Assembly (NCBI RefSeq): GCF_002943105.1 | Contig: NZ_PTPZ01000003.1 | Span: forward strand, 432,010 to 496,009 | Direction: 5' to 3' | Origin: Cloacibacterium normanense | Lineage (GTDB): Bacteria; Bacteroidota; Bacteroidia; Flavobacteriales; Weeksellaceae | Length of the DNA: 64,000 bases | In this document: piece after piece, positions 1 through 9,453 of the stretch | Numbering within the stretch: the first letter of the stretch is position 1 | Layout of the letters: each line of letters opens with the position of its first letter | Program-made: the position numbers and the translations under genes | The notes under the pieces: model-generated | Database searches by the model: none | What the model was told of the DNA's origin: nothing | Seen by the model: only the letters and a program-made list of their open reading frames with translations

Positions 1-1
1 A

Positions 2-712
2 AATGACGGAGATAAACACTTTAGAATGGAAGACAGAAAAAGATTGTTTGAGATTTTAAAGCCTTTCCAAAATGTATTGATGATGTCTGCACATACACAC
101 AAGCAAACCCAATTGTTCTACGGAAAAAAAGAAGGTTGGGAAGGCATCAAACCGATTCATGAGTTCAATGCAGGAACCACTTCTGGAGATTGGTATTCTG
201 GAACGGTAGATGAATTAGGCGTACCAAAATCGGTGATGAGAGACGGAACAGAAAGAGGATATTCTTTTGTGGGTTTCAATGACAATCAGTACGAAATCAC
301 GTATAAAGTAGCAGGAAAACCAGAAGATTATCAAATCAATCTTTGGGTACCGAAAGTGATTCCTTTCAAAACTAAAAATGCAGCAAGGATTGTAGCCAAT
401 TTCTTTATGGGAAGCAAACATGATAAGGTGGAATACAGAATAGATAATGGTGAATGGAAAGAAATGGATTATACCGAATCGATAGACCCAGATTACACCA
501 ATGATGTATTGAAATGGGATACTACACAAGAACTGTTCACAGGAAGAAGACCTAGCAATCCAGAAGCTTCTAAACACATTTGGACGGCTCCTTTTTCTAG
601 AAAATTAGAATTGGGAACCCACGAAGTAGAAGTAAGAGCCAAAGACCGTTACGGAAAAACGTACACCACAAAATCTACTTTTGAAGTGAAAAGCTCAACA
701 TTGATTCCATAA
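2..712 (+). CDS. Calcineurin-like metallophosphoesterase, 3' part only
   Basis: The reading frame is open to the left edge, so the start and the N-terminal metal-binding motifs lie outside the window. The visible part contains SAHTHKQTQ, which fits the last metal-binding His-x-His motif of calcineurin-like phosphoesterases. It is followed by a mostly beta C-terminal region ending in an Ig-like stretch (WTAPFSRKLELGTHEVEVRAKD). This matches the MetallophosN/MetallophosC-type architecture of large secreted Bacteroidota phosphoesterases. The substrate cannot be told. A terminator follows the stop codon, so this is the last gene of its transcript. Confidence 0.8.
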   Translation, partial: NDGDKHFRMEDRKRLFEILKPFQNVLMMSAHTHKQTQLFYGKKEGWEGIKPIHEFNAGTTSGDWYSGTVDELGVPKSVMRDGTERGYSFVGFNDNQYEITYKVAGKPEDYQINLWVPKVIPFKTKNAARIVANFFMGSKHDKVEYRIDNGEWKEMDYTESIDPDYTNDVLKWDTTQELFTGRRPSNPEASKHIWTAPFSRKLELGTHEVEVRAKDRYGKTYTTKSTFEVKSSTLIP

Positions 713-736
713 ATGCTAAAAAACATTGTAAAAAGA

Positions 737-765
737 AAAGCCAACGATAAGTTGGCTTTTTTTAT
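737..765 (+). terminator. Intrinsic terminator after the phosphoesterase gene
   Basis: Stem AAGCCAAC / GTTGGCTT with loop GATAA, followed by a run of T. It lies 25 bases after the stop codon. Confidence 0.85.
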
Positions 766-820
766 GTGTTTAAATGAGAGATGTGGAATTTTTATTGCTG
801 TTGTTCGTTCGGCATTATTA

Positions 821-1162
821 TTAAATAATTTTACCAATAAATTCAATAATTTTTGGAATGTTATCATAAAGCCCTTTCGCTACCATCGATGAAGTTACAT
901 TACCAACCCATTTTAATACTTTGCTTTTTAATGAATTTTTATCACCACTATTTTCCTGAATAATTTCATTTAATTCATTTATTTCTGCATCTTCAATACA
1001 ATAACTTTTTAACTCTTCTTTGTTTTCTTTTGAAAGTTGTTTGTCGGATATAACTAATTTTGAAATTTCTGAATCTGTCATTTCAGTGTCAAATATTCCA
1101 ACGTTTCCGCTTTCGGGATTTGAAGATGAAATTTTAGTTTCAGTTATTGAGGAGTTATTCAT
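821..1162 (-). CDS. Small protein of unknown function
   Basis: A 113-residue protein I do not recognise. Residues 1-85 are polar and rich in Ser, Asn, Glu and Asp. The last 30 residues are hydrophobic to amphipathic (KVLKWVGNV ... IPKIIEFIGKII) and could touch a membrane. The frame stays open for about 25 codons upstream of the ATG, without another ATG, and that stretch (KTVGISGLK) looks protein-like. The true start may therefore be a non-ATG codon further up. No operon partner: the next gene on this strand lies 200 bases away. Confidence 0.5.
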   Translation of the reverse strand: MNNSSITETKISSSNPESGNVGIFDTEMTDSEISKLVISDKQLSKENKEELKSYCIEDAEINELNEIIQENSGDKNSLKSKVLKWVGNVTSSMVAKGLYDNIPKIIEFIGKII

Positions 1163-1365
1163 TTTAAGACCTGATATACCAACAGTTTTTCTATCATTGT
1201 TGTCTTTTTTTTGTTTGCTTATAAATGTTGATTGTTAAATATTAATTTATAATTTAAGAAAAGGTTCTTGGTTAAGACGTGTCTCTAATGCTGACAAATA
1301 ACAGTTCTGCGGATTTGCGAAGTACCGAGAAGGAGGTTTACTTCCGTTCTAGGGATTTTACAAAT

Positions 1366-2067
1366 TTAAGAACGATTTCTAATAGTAGCTACATTTTTGT
1401 TCATAATATTTCTTACAAACTTTTGAAAAATAAATTTTTTGAAAAAACTCATTTGTTGTTGATGTTTTGCATAAAAATCGTCGGGAGTATCAAAAATTCC
1501 AAGGTCCTGATTAATGCCTTTGTCTTGAATGTAAGTATGGTTAAGATTCCACTCTATAGGTGGGTTTTTTAAATCATCTGTATAAGCTCCATAACCGCAA
1601 AATGAAGTTGTACAATCTTGATTTTTTTGTTGGAGCTGGCTTAAATAAGCCTTGTCTAGAATAACACCTTCCATAGAGTACCATTTCTCCTCAACAAAGA
1701 CTTCTACCCAACTATGCAAAATATTTTTGGGAGAAAGTAAATACCAGACACCAGTGATAGCACCTTTTTGTAGAGCTTTGTCTATGGTGAACCCATGAAT
1801 GCGATTAGGAATACCCACTGCCCGCAAAAGCGCCATAAGTAAAGTAGCCTTGGTGTTGCATTGTCCATATCCATCTTGTAATACTTGCGTGGCAGAGATG
1901 TCATCAGATATATTGTAACCAAACTGTATGTCATCTCTTACAAAGTTATAAATTGTTTTTACCCTTTCTACAGGAGGTAAAGCCAACCAATTTTTACTTT
2001 TGATGAATGATTGAATTGAAGGTGAGGAATAATTTAGAATAGAAGTTTCTTTTAAATAAGCTTTCAT
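1366..2067 (-). CDS. Transglutaminase-like cysteine protein
   Basis: A 233-residue cytoplasmic protein with the transglutaminase-like core. Residues 60-90 hold the nucleophile region (GYGQC with Cys70, followed by NTKATLLMALLRAVGIP), and His118 lies in HSWVEV. The Asp that completes the triad is probably in the segment after WYSMEG. Family members are papain-fold proteases or amidases, and the substrate cannot be told here. There is no signal peptide. The AraC regulator gene starts about 830 bases upstream on the same strand and may control it, but this is only a neighbourhood argument. Confidence 0.75.
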   Translation of the reverse strand: MKAYLKETSILNYSSPSIQSFIKSKNWLALPPVERVKTIYNFVRDDIQFGYNISDDISATQVLQDGYGQCNTKATLLMALLRAVGIPNRIHGFTIDKALQKGAITGVWYLLSPKNILHSWVEVFVEEKWYSMEGVILDKAYLSQLQQKNQDCTTSFCGYGAYTDDLKNPPIEWNLNHTYIQDKGINQDLGIFDTPDDFYAKHQQQMSFFKKFIFQKFVRNIMNKNVATIRNRS

Positions 2068-2170
2068 AATAAGAGGTGTTTAAGAGATTTAATCATTTGA
2101 ATATTTTACCATGTAATCATTTACACTGCAAAATTCAGAATCCTCAAAGTCTTAAAATTGTATAAACTGG

Positions 2171-2899
2171 CTATTTTTTAGAAACAAAAAATTTAGGTGA
2201 AAAGCCAAAGGTTTCTTTGAAAGTTCTGGTATAATGGGAACTGTCTGTAAAACCAAACGCATGAGCTGTATGGGTGATAGAATGGTGAGCCAAAAATGGT
2301 AAAGATTTGATGGTCTTATTCCACAGTTGATATCTTCTAAAATTAAGTTGAGTTTTTTCTTTGAATAAATGTAAAAAACGAGGAGGAGAGAGATGACAAA
2401 ACGCTGCTGCCGCTTCCAAACTTAGTATTTCATCAAAGTGATGTTCCAGTAAAGAAAGCGTTTTTATGATCCTATCATCTTGAACATGGTTTTCATTTTC
2501 GCAAAGACAGGAGTATTCTCGGAGAATATCTGAAATAGATTGTGCTATTTCTTCTTGAGGAAGATCGGTAGTGTACTGTTTTAATAAATTTTGAAAGAGA
2601 AGCGTAATGGGATCTGGCAAAATAGAAAATTCTGATCTATCAAGAATCAAAAATAATTGGTGTCCAATACTGCTGAGAGGATTTATCAGTAAAGTTATTT
2701 GTAGACCTTCACATTGCAATTGGTGCTCTACTTTTGAATTGATGAGAAAAGCCTGACCCAAAATTTCATCCTTTCCTTTTACTTGAAGTCGCAATGAAGA
2801 ATGAAAAGAAACACTCACCTGCAATGCATAATGCTTGTGAGTGATATTTTCTTGTAATGAACCAATAAAAAATCCAAAATTTTGACCAAAGTAAAACAT
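2171..2899 (-). CDS. AraC-family transcriptional regulator
   Basis: A 242-residue protein. Residues about 155-240 form the double helix-turn-helix of the AraC family: LSLEAAAAFCHLSPPRFLHL is the first HTH, and the end FGFTDSSHYTRTFKETFGFSP is the typical second-HTH signature. The N-terminal 130 residues are a divergent cupin-like sensor half. The ligand is unknown. The downstream transglutaminase-like gene, 103 bases away on the same strand, is a possible target. Confidence 0.85.
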   Translation of the reverse strand: MFYFGQNFGFFIGSLQENITHKHYALQVSVSFHSSLRLQVKGKDEILGQAFLINSKVEHQLQCEGLQITLLINPLSSIGHQLFLILDRSEFSILPDPITLLFQNLLKQYTTDLPQEEIAQSISDILREYSCLCENENHVQDDRIIKTLSLLEHHFDEILSLEAAAAFCHLSPPRFLHLFKEKTQLNFRRYQLWNKTIKSLPFLAHHSITHTAHAFGFTDSSHYTRTFKETFGFSPKFFVSKK

Positions 2900-3071
2900 A
2901 AAGACTTGGAGAAAAAGTTAATATCTCATTCATTAACAGTAAACAAAGCGTTTTTCTTCTTAATGAAATCAAAATTATTGTGAAATAAAATCCAAAGAAA
3001 CAAAATTTATTCTACATGAAAAAGATAGTGTATCCTTAAGCTTCATTATGCTGTACAATACCATGAGGAGG

Positions 3072-3653
3072 TTATTTTAATTTTTTCCCGAGGTGTTCTA
3101 TCTTTTCAAGCCATTTTTTTCGAACGTTAAAATCTGAAGTTTTTACAATTCCTAAGTAAGTAACCTTTACTGGAGATATTCCACAGAATTCTAAAGTAGA
3201 TTTTTTTAATTGATTCACACTGGGTCTACCATAAACCAAACGATAGTACCAACTAGGTTGATCCAAGGTTGTGATAATATGAGCCGTTTTGCCTTTCAGT
3301 AATTTGTCCCACTGGATAGAATTTTCTCGATATTGAAAAGCCATACCTGGCAAAAATAGACGGTCTATAAATCCTTTCATAATGGCAGGTAAACCACCCC
3401 ACCATACTGGATGTACCCAAACCAGATGTTCTGCCCATTGTATGGCTTCCCAAGCTGCGATAAGATCTGGTTCTAATGGCGTTCTTTTTTGATAACCAAA
3501 TTCTAAATTTGGATTAAATTTTAATTCTGAAACTACAAGATGTTTTACCTCAGCCCCAACCGAACGTGCCCCATTTTCATAAGCAGTGGCAACTCCGAAA
3601 TTAAATGAACCTTCATTAGGATGCCCATTAATAATCAATACTTTTTTTCCCAT
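3072..3653 (-). CDS. NAD(P)H-dependent flavodoxin-fold oxidoreductase (quinone reductase type)
   Basis: A 193-residue Flavodoxin_2 protein. The phosphate-binding loop NGHPNEGSFN is at residues 10-18. The FMN/FAD-binding segment HPVWWGGLPAIMKGFIDR is at residues 81-98. Length and motifs match the NQO/MdaB/KefF-like two-electron quinone or nitro reductases. It is cytosolic. It follows the Crp-like regulator gene (3720-4286) on the same strand with a 66-base gap, which suggests a regulator/target pair for redox or electrophile stress. The substrate is not predictable. Confidence 0.88.
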   Translation of the reverse strand: MGKKVLIINGHPNEGSFNFGVATAYENGARSVGAEVKHLVVSELKFNPNLEFGYQKRTPLEPDLIAAWEAIQWAEHLVWVHPVWWGGLPAIMKGFIDRLFLPGMAFQYRENSIQWDKLLKGKTAHIITTLDQPSWYYRLVYGRPSVNQLKKSTLEFCGISPVKVTYLGIVKTSDFNVRKKWLEKIEHLGKKLK

Positions 3654-3719
3654 TTTTTGCTTGATATAAATTGAAAGGCAAAATTAAGAGTACGGCGATT
3701 ACTTTTGTAGGACATTTGT

Positions 3720-4286
3720 CTAAAAAGTAATTTCTTTTCTAATTCTGCTTAAATGTCTTTGGGTAATGCCTAAATATGATGCCAAGTATTGCAATGGAAT
3801 TTGCTGAATATATTCGGGATGATTGGTAAGTAAATCCATATATTTTTCTTTAGCACTTGTTTTTTGGAGTTGAAAAATTCTTTTTTCAAGTGCGATATAT
3901 TGCTCTTCTGCAATCGTTTTTAGGAATTTGGTCCAATGATGACTTTGGGCTTCTAATTCCAAAATGAGGTTCTTAGGAAAAACCAAAAGTTCTACAGGAG
4001 TAATCGCTTGTATGTTTTCTTGAGTTGCTTCTCCAGTAATAAAGGAAGAATAAGCAGTGATAACATGCTGAGGAAAATGAATGCAATACGTAACTTCTTC
4101 TCCACTGGGTGTGGTGTAAAAAGAACGTAAGGAACCGCTGACGATAAATCCTACTTCTTTACAAATTTCATTTTCTTTCATGAAAAAATCCAATTTGTTT
4201 AAACTCCTTTTGACTGAAAGCTCTTCAATTTGGTTAATTTCTTCTTCATTAAATAGATGATATGAATTAAAATAAGTTCGGATCAT
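3720..4286 (-). CDS. Crp/Fnr-family transcriptional regulator
   Basis: A 188-residue protein with a cyclic-nucleotide-type beta-roll at residues about 15-120 (SGSLRSFYTTPSGEEVTYCI). A C-terminal winged helix is at about 140-188, with recognition region LQYLASYLGITQRHLSRIRK. The protein lacks the N-terminal cysteine cluster of oxygen-sensing Fnr. This short type is common in Flavobacteriia, where the effector is unknown. It lies upstream of the flavodoxin-fold reductase gene in the same direction. Confidence 0.85.
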   Translation of the reverse strand: MIRTYFNSYHLFNEEEINQIEELSVKRSLNKLDFFMKENEICKEVGFIVSGSLRSFYTTPSGEEVTYCIHFPQHVITAYSSFITGEATQENIQAITPVELLVFPKNLILELEAQSHHWTKFLKTIAEEQYIALEKRIFQLQKTSAKEKYMDLLTNHPEYIQQIPLQYLASYLGITQRHLSRIRKEITF

Positions 4287-4429
4287 GAGATTCTGGTTTA
4301 TAATGGAAAAGCAAAAATATTCTTAAAAAGTATTTTACAAAACGAAATGAATAAAAAATTGCTTTCTAAAATTTTTTAATTTTCTAAACAAAAAATAAAT
4401 ATTCATTAATTCTATAAAACAATCCATAA

Positions 4430-4535
4430 CTCATAACCCATAATTCATAACTCATAACTCATAATTCATAACTCATAACTCATAACTCATAATTCATAAC
4501 TCATAATTCATAATTCATAACCCATAACTTCATCA
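4430..4535. repeat. Degenerate 7-bp tandem repeat array
   Basis: About 14 copies of CATAA(C/T)T in a row, interrupted only by single-base changes. The array lies between convergent-free intergenic sequence and the efflux regulator promoter. The 340-base gap 4287-4626 holds this array, AT-rich sequence and the operator at 4572-4595. The same kind of array recurs at 16.7, 31.2, 45-47 and 51 kb. Confidence 0.85.
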
Positions 4536-4571
4536 CCTACACACCAAAAAAATTGATAAAATCTATCTACT

Positions 4572-4595
4572 TTAGTTCGTTTAGTTCTGAACTAA
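4572..4595 (+). promoter_or_regulatory. Three-half-site operator before the efflux operon
   Basis: TTAGTTC at 4572-4578, then the perfect palindrome TTAGTTCTGAACTAA at 4581-4595 (two half-sites around a central T). It is 31 bases upstream of the regulator ATG. Such symmetric sites are typical of MarR/GbsR-type dimers, so autoregulation of the whole operon is the likely reading. Confidence 0.6.
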
Positions 4596-4626
4596 TTGGT
4601 AAATTAGCGCCTCAATTCATTTCTAA

Positions 4627-5088
4627 ATGAAAAATAGCCTACAAATAGAGCCTCAAGTATATCAAGAATTAGTAGATTTCTATGGTCAACTCTTTGATAT
4701 GCCACCACTTTCTGCAAAAATTTACGCTTACCTTGCTTTCGACTTCGAAAGAAAAGGATTATGCTTTGATGAATTGGTAGAAACTTTCTGTGCGAGCAAA
4801 AGTTCAATCTCTGCTAGCATTAATTTTTTGCTCAATGCAGAACTCATTAAATCACTCAATAAAATCGATGAAAGAAAGCGGTATTTCCTCATTAATGAAG
4901 GATTTATCAACATCAGATTCGAAGAAATTGTAACGCGAATGAAACGAGAGATAAAAATTTTAGACCAATTAAGTGAGTTTAGAAGAACTCGCGTAGACAA
5001 TGTTGAGTATGACAAACGTTATATATTGTACAAATCACTGTTAGAAAAAAACATTGCCAATATTCAGGAAACATTAGACAAATTATAA
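4627..5088 (+). CDS. GbsR/MarR-type winged-helix regulator of the efflux operon
   Basis: A 153-residue protein. The winged helix is at residues 25-85 (PPLSAKIYAYLAFD, then SKSSISASINFLLNAELIKSL as the recognition helix region). A C-terminal helical dimerisation tail follows. It is the first gene of a four-gene unit: the adaptor gene starts 3 bases after its stop. Its promoter carries the TTAGTTC palindrome, so it probably represses its own operon until a toxic compound binds. The inducer is unknown. Confidence 0.8.
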   Translation: MKNSLQIEPQVYQELVDFYGQLFDMPPLSAKIYAYLAFDFERKGLCFDELVETFCASKSSISASINFLLNAELIKSLNKIDERKRYFLINEGFINIRFEEIVTRMKREIKILDQLSEFRRTRVDNVEYDKRYILYKSLLEKNIANIQETLDKL

Positions 5089-5091
5089 ATT

Positions 5092-6294
5092 ATGAAAAAA
5101 TTGAATCATATGAAAAATATTTTTTTGCTCCTCATCTTATCACTACTGTCAGTCATTTCTTGTAAAAAACAAGAAGAGAAAAAAGACGGTCCAAAACCTT
5201 ATCCCGTAATCAGTGTAGAAACCAGAAACGTAACAGGATATGATGTCTATCCTGCTGCGATAAAAGGAGTGGTAAATAATGATGTTCGTGCAAAAATTCA
5301 AGGATATATTACTCAGGTTTTAGTAGATGAAGGTCAATATGTAACCGCTGGTCAACCGCTCTTCAGACTAGAAACCAACATGCTAAGCGAAAATGCAGAT
5401 GCAGCTAAATCTGGAATTACTGCGGCACAAGCCAATGTTTCTGCGGCGAGAGCAGCCGTAAATGCTGCGCAAGTAGAAGTAAATAAATTAAAACCTCTCG
5501 TTGAAAAAAATATCATCAGCAATGTACAATTGCAGACGGCTTTAGCAAATTTAGCTAGAGCACAAGCACAATTGTCACAAGCAGTGGCTTCTCAGCAACA
5601 AGCATCTGCCAATTATAAATCAGTACAGGCGAATATCAATTATTCCATCATCAGAGCACCTATTTCAGGAATTGTAGGAAAACTACCACTGAAAGTTGGA
5701 AGTTTAGTTGGCCCTTCGGATGCTACACCATTGACTACCATTTCAGATACCCGTTCTGTATATGCATATTTCTCAATGAATGAAAAAGAATATTTAGATT
5801 TCTTAGAAAAATCTTACGGAGCTACTGTTCCTGAGAAAATCAAAAATCTTCCCAACGTAGAACTGGAATTAGCCAACGGAAGTCTGTATCCAGAAAAAGG
5901 AAGAATAGAAGTGGTAACAGGTCAGATTGACCCAGCTACAGGAACCATTCAGTTCAGAGTAGGTTTTCCTAATCCTTCTAAATTGCTCACCAACGGAAAC
6001 AGTGGAGCCATCAGATTTCCTAAATTCTATGACAATACTTTAGTGGTTCCAGAAAGTGCTACCTATGAACAGCAAGGCATGGTCTATCTTTTCAAAGTAG
6101 AAAAAGATACCGCTAAAAATACAGTGATTGAAGTTCAGGACAGAATTAATAACATGGTCATCATTAAATCTGGTGTAAACAAAGGTGACAAAGTAGTGGC
6201 AGCAGGAATTGGCGGACTAAAACCAGGAACGGCAATTATTCCAAAACCTGCAAAATTTGATAGCATTGTACAATCTATAAAACCGCTTTTCTAA
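5092..6294 (+). CDS. RND efflux periplasmic adaptor (membrane fusion) lipoprotein
   Basis: A 400-residue HlyD/AcrA-type adaptor. The signal peptide ends in the lipobox VISC with Cys24 as the lipid anchor. A second ATG at 5110 is an equally possible start. The lipoyl half-motif IQGYITQVLVDEGQYV is near residue 70. An Ala-rich alpha-helical hairpin follows (about 100-185), then the second lipoyl half (RAPISGIVGKLPLKVGSLV) and beta-barrel and membrane-proximal domains. It bridges the inner-membrane pump and the outer-membrane channel. Its stop overlaps the pump start by one base (TAATG), so the two are translationally coupled. Confidence 0.95.
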   Translation: MKKLNHMKNIFLLLILSLLSVISCKKQEEKKDGPKPYPVISVETRNVTGYDVYPAAIKGVVNNDVRAKIQGYITQVLVDEGQYVTAGQPLFRLETNMLSENADAAKSGITAAQANVSAARAAVNAAQVEVNKLKPLVEKNIISNVQLQTALANLARAQAQLSQAVASQQQASANYKSVQANINYSIIRAPISGIVGKLPLKVGSLVGPSDATPLTTISDTRSVYAYFSMNEKEYLDFLEKSYGATVPEKIKNLPNVELELANGSLYPEKGRIEVVTGQIDPATGTIQFRVGFPNPSKLLTNGNSGAIRFPKFYDNTLVVPESATYEQQGMVYLFKVEKDTAKNTVIEVQDRINNMVIIKSGVNKGDKVVAAGIGGLKPGTAIIPKPAKFDSIVQSIKPLF

Positions 6295-9200
6295 TGATAA
6301 AGAATTTCATCAACAGACCGGTTTTATCAACCGTAATTTCTATTCTCATCGTTATTTTAGGGGTGCTGGGATTGATGGCTTTACCCGTGACTCAATATCC
6401 AGATATCGCACCTCCTACAGTAAGCGTATCGGCAAATTATACAGGAGCCAATGCAGAAACGGTGATGAAAAGTGTAGTAGTGCCTTTAGAAGAACAAATC
6501 AACGGGGTAGAAGGAATGAGCTACATCACTTCTTCTGCAGGAAATGATGGTTCGGCGAATATTCAGATATTTTTTAAACAAGGAGTAAACCCAGATATTG
6601 CTGCAGTAAACGTGCAGAATAGAGTAGCCAGAGCTACACCACTTTTGCCAAGTGAAGTAACGCGTTCTGGAGTGGTAACACAAAAACAACAGACCAGTGC
6701 GCTGATGTACCTCTCTTTTTACTCAGAAAATAAAAAAATAGATGATGTTTATCTTCAGAATTATTTGAATATCAATGTTATTCCAAACATCAAAAGGATT
6801 AATGGAGTAGGTGATGCCAACGTAATGGGTGGGAAAAATTATTCCATGAGAATTTGGCTAGACCCCAATAAACTAGCAGCATATGGACTGAATCCTACAG
6901 ATGTTACCGCTGCAATAAACGAACAGAGTAGAGAAGCGGCAGCAGGTTCTATCGGACAAAACAGTGGAAGTTCTTTTGAATACATCATCAAATACGTTGG
7001 GAAATACAACAGCAAAGAACAGTATGATAACATCATCATTAAATCTTTAGGAAACGGACAAAACCTAATGCTGAAAGATGTGGCTAAAGTAGAATTGGCC
7101 GCACAATCTTATACAGGAAGAGGAGAAAACGGAAATTCTCCAGCCATAAGTATGGGGATTTTCCAAACGCCGGGTTCTAATGCACAAGACATCATCAATG
7201 ATATCAAAGCTTACCTAAAAACAGCCGAAAGCGACTTCCCAGAAGGAATTCACTACACCGTAAACTTTGACACCAATGAATTTCTGGATGCCTCTATCGA
7301 AAAAGTAGTCCATACTTTAATTGAAGCGTTTATCTTGGTATTCATCGTAGTATTTATTTTCTTGCAAGATTTCCGTTCTACATTGATTCCGGCAATTGCA
7401 GTTCCCGTATCGATTATAGGGGCGTTTTTCTTCCTGAATTTTCTAGGATATTCCTTGAATTTATTGACGCTTTTTGCCTTGGTATTAGCGATTGGTATTG
7501 TGGTAGATGATGCCATCGTAGTAGTAGAAGCAGTACACGCCAAAATGGAACACGGCATCAGCGATGCCAAAAAAGCAACCGTAGAAGCCATGCACGAAAT
7601 TACAGGGGCAATTATCTCGATTACTTTGGTAATGGCTGCCGTTTTCATTCCCGTGACTTTTATTGAAGGACCTACCGGTGTATTCTATAAACAGTTCGGG
7701 ATTACCTTAATCGTGGCGATTTTAATCTCAGCAATCAACGCATTAACATTGAGTCCAGTGTTGTGTTCTTTATTTTTGAAGCCTCAACATCACGATAAAG
7801 AATACGAAGAAAAAACCACCATGGGAAAATTCTTCCACAGATTTAATGCAGGCTTCAAAGCATCTACAGACCGTTATGGGAGAGCTTTTGTATATCTTAT
7901 CAGACACAAGAAAGTGACCGTTATTATTTTTGCCATTACCATGGGAATTTTATGGTGGGCAAATGCTTCCATGAAAAAAGGTTTCGTTCCGAATGAAGAC
8001 CGTGGAATCATCTTTACAGATGTTCAACTTCCTGCAGGAGCTTCCATGGAAAGAACGTATAATGCTTTGAAAGCGATTCAACAAAAAGCCTTACAAATTC
8101 CAGGAGTGAAAAACGTAACCATTTCTACAGGAAGAGGTTTCTTATCAGGAAACGGAAGCAATAATGGTTTGGCGTTCATCAGACTAAAACCTTTTGAAGA
8201 AAGAACCAGTGACGACGAAAAAATAGAAAACATTACCAAAAAACTCTTCGGAATGGCAGCTACGGTTCCAGATGCGAAAGTAGTGTTCTTCCAGCCGCCT
8301 TCTGTTCCAGGTTTTGGGAGTAGTGCAGGTTTTGAAGCGGTTTTACTGGATAAATCGGGTGGTGATTATGCTGATTTAGACAAAGTAACGCAAGAATTCA
8401 TTGGAAAATTAATAGAAAGACCCGAAATTGAATTTGCGCAGACTTCTTTTAATACCAAGTATCCTCAATATCAAATGTCGATTAATGTTCCCGTTGCAGA
8501 GCAATCTGGCGTTTCGGTGACGGATATTTTAAATACCATGCAAGGTTACATCGGTGGAATTTATGCAGCAGATTTTACCAAATATGGAAAACAGTTTAGA
8601 GTAATGGTGCAAGCGTTACCAGATGCTAGAAAATCTCCTGAAAGTTTAAATGCCTTATACGTAAAAACCAAATCTGGAGTAATGGCGCCGATTTCTCAGT
8701 TTGTAACCTTAGAAAAAACCTATGGGCCGCAATCAGTAAGCCGTTACAACTTATTCACTTCCGTGAAAATTACAGGGTCTAATGCACCGGGTTACAGTAC
8801 TGGAGACGCAATTAGAGCAGTACAAGAAGTGGCAGAAGGTGGACTCAACCAAAACTACGAAGTAGAATTTACAGGTTTGTCAAGAGAAGAATTAGCTTCT
8901 GGCTCTCAAACGTTGTTGATATTCCTCTTAAGTTTGGTATTTGTATATTTTATTTTAGCAGCGCAATATGAAAGTTATATCTTACCGCTAATTGTGATTA
9001 TTTCCCTTCCATTAGGAGTAATGGGAGCGTTTTTAGGTCAAAAATTAGCAGGCTTAGAAAACAACATTTACTTCCAGATTGCCTTAATCATGTTGGTAGG
9101 TTTATTGGCTAAAAATGCCATTCTAATTGTAGAATTTGCCGTTCAAAGACGTCACCACGGCGAAACCTTAGTCATGTCTGCCATCAATGCAGCTAAAGCG

Positions 9201-9437
9201 AGATTAAGACCGATTTTAATGACTTCTTTTGCGTTTATTTTTGGTTTATTGCCTCTGATTTTCGCAACAGGAATAGGTGCGGTAGGAAACCGTTCGATTG
9301 CAACGGGTGCTGCAGTAGGTTTATTGATAGGTACATTTTTAGGATTGGTGGTAATTCCTGTATTATTCGTGATTTTCCAATATTTACAAGAAAAAATCAC
9401 GCCGCCTAAAAAATTGGAAATAAATCTGTCTGAATAA
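6294..9437 (+). CDS. RND efflux pump, hydrophobe/amphiphile (AcrB) type
   Basis: A 1047-residue proton-driven transporter of the HAE-1 family at full AcrB length. Twelve membrane helices are interrupted by two large periplasmic loops after TM1 and TM7. The start KNFINRPVLSTVISI is the canonical amphipathic helix plus TM1. The proton-relay pair Asp405-Asp406 sits in GIVVDDAIVVVEA (TM4), and the conserved TM10 segment LVGLLAKNAILIVEFA is present. It exports drugs, detergents or bile-like compounds. Substrate range cannot be read from sequence. Confidence 0.96.
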   Translation: MIKNFINRPVLSTVISILIVILGVLGLMALPVTQYPDIAPPTVSVSANYTGANAETVMKSVVVPLEEQINGVEGMSYITSSAGNDGSANIQIFFKQGVNPDIAAVNVQNRVARATPLLPSEVTRSGVVTQKQQTSALMYLSFYSENKKIDDVYLQNYLNINVIPNIKRINGVGDANVMGGKNYSMRIWLDPNKLAAYGLNPTDVTAAINEQSREAAAGSIGQNSGSSFEYIIKYVGKYNSKEQYDNIIIKSLGNGQNLMLKDVAKVELAAQSYTGRGENGNSPAISMGIFQTPGSNAQDIINDIKAYLKTAESDFPEGIHYTVNFDTNEFLDASIEKVVHTLIEAFILVFIVVFIFLQDFRSTLIPAIAVPVSIIGAFFFLNFLGYSLNLLTLFALVLAIGIVVDDAIVVVEAVHAKMEHGISDAKKATVEAMHEITGAIISITLVMAAVFIPVTFIEGPTGVFYKQFGITLIVAILISAINALTLSPVLCSLFLKPQHHDKEYEEKTTMGKFFHRFNAGFKASTDRYGRAFVYLIRHKKVTVIIFAITMGILWWANASMKKGFVPNEDRGIIFTDVQLPAGASMERTYNALKAIQQKALQIPGVKNVTISTGRGFLSGNGSNNGLAFIRLKPFEERTSDDEKIENITKKLFGMAATVPDAKVVFFQPPSVPGFGSSAGFEAVLLDKSGGDYADLDKVTQEFIGKLIERPEIEFAQTSFNTKYPQYQMSINVPVAEQSGVSVTDILNTMQGYIGGIYAADFTKYGKQFRVMVQALPDARKSPESLNALYVKTKSGVMAPISQFVTLEKTYGPQSVSRYNLFTSVKITGSNAPGYSTGDAIRAVQEVAEGGLNQNYEVEFTGLSREELASGSQTLLIFLLSLVFVYFILAAQYESYILPLIVIISLPLGVMGAFLGQKLAGLENNIYFQIALIMLVGLLAKNAILIVEFAVQRRHHGETLVMSAINAAKARLRPILMTSFAFIFGLLPLIFATGIGAVGNRSIATGAAVGLLIGTFLGLVVIPVLFVIFQYLQEKITPPKKLEINLSE

Positions 9438-9453
9438 TTTAAAAACGAAGTTT

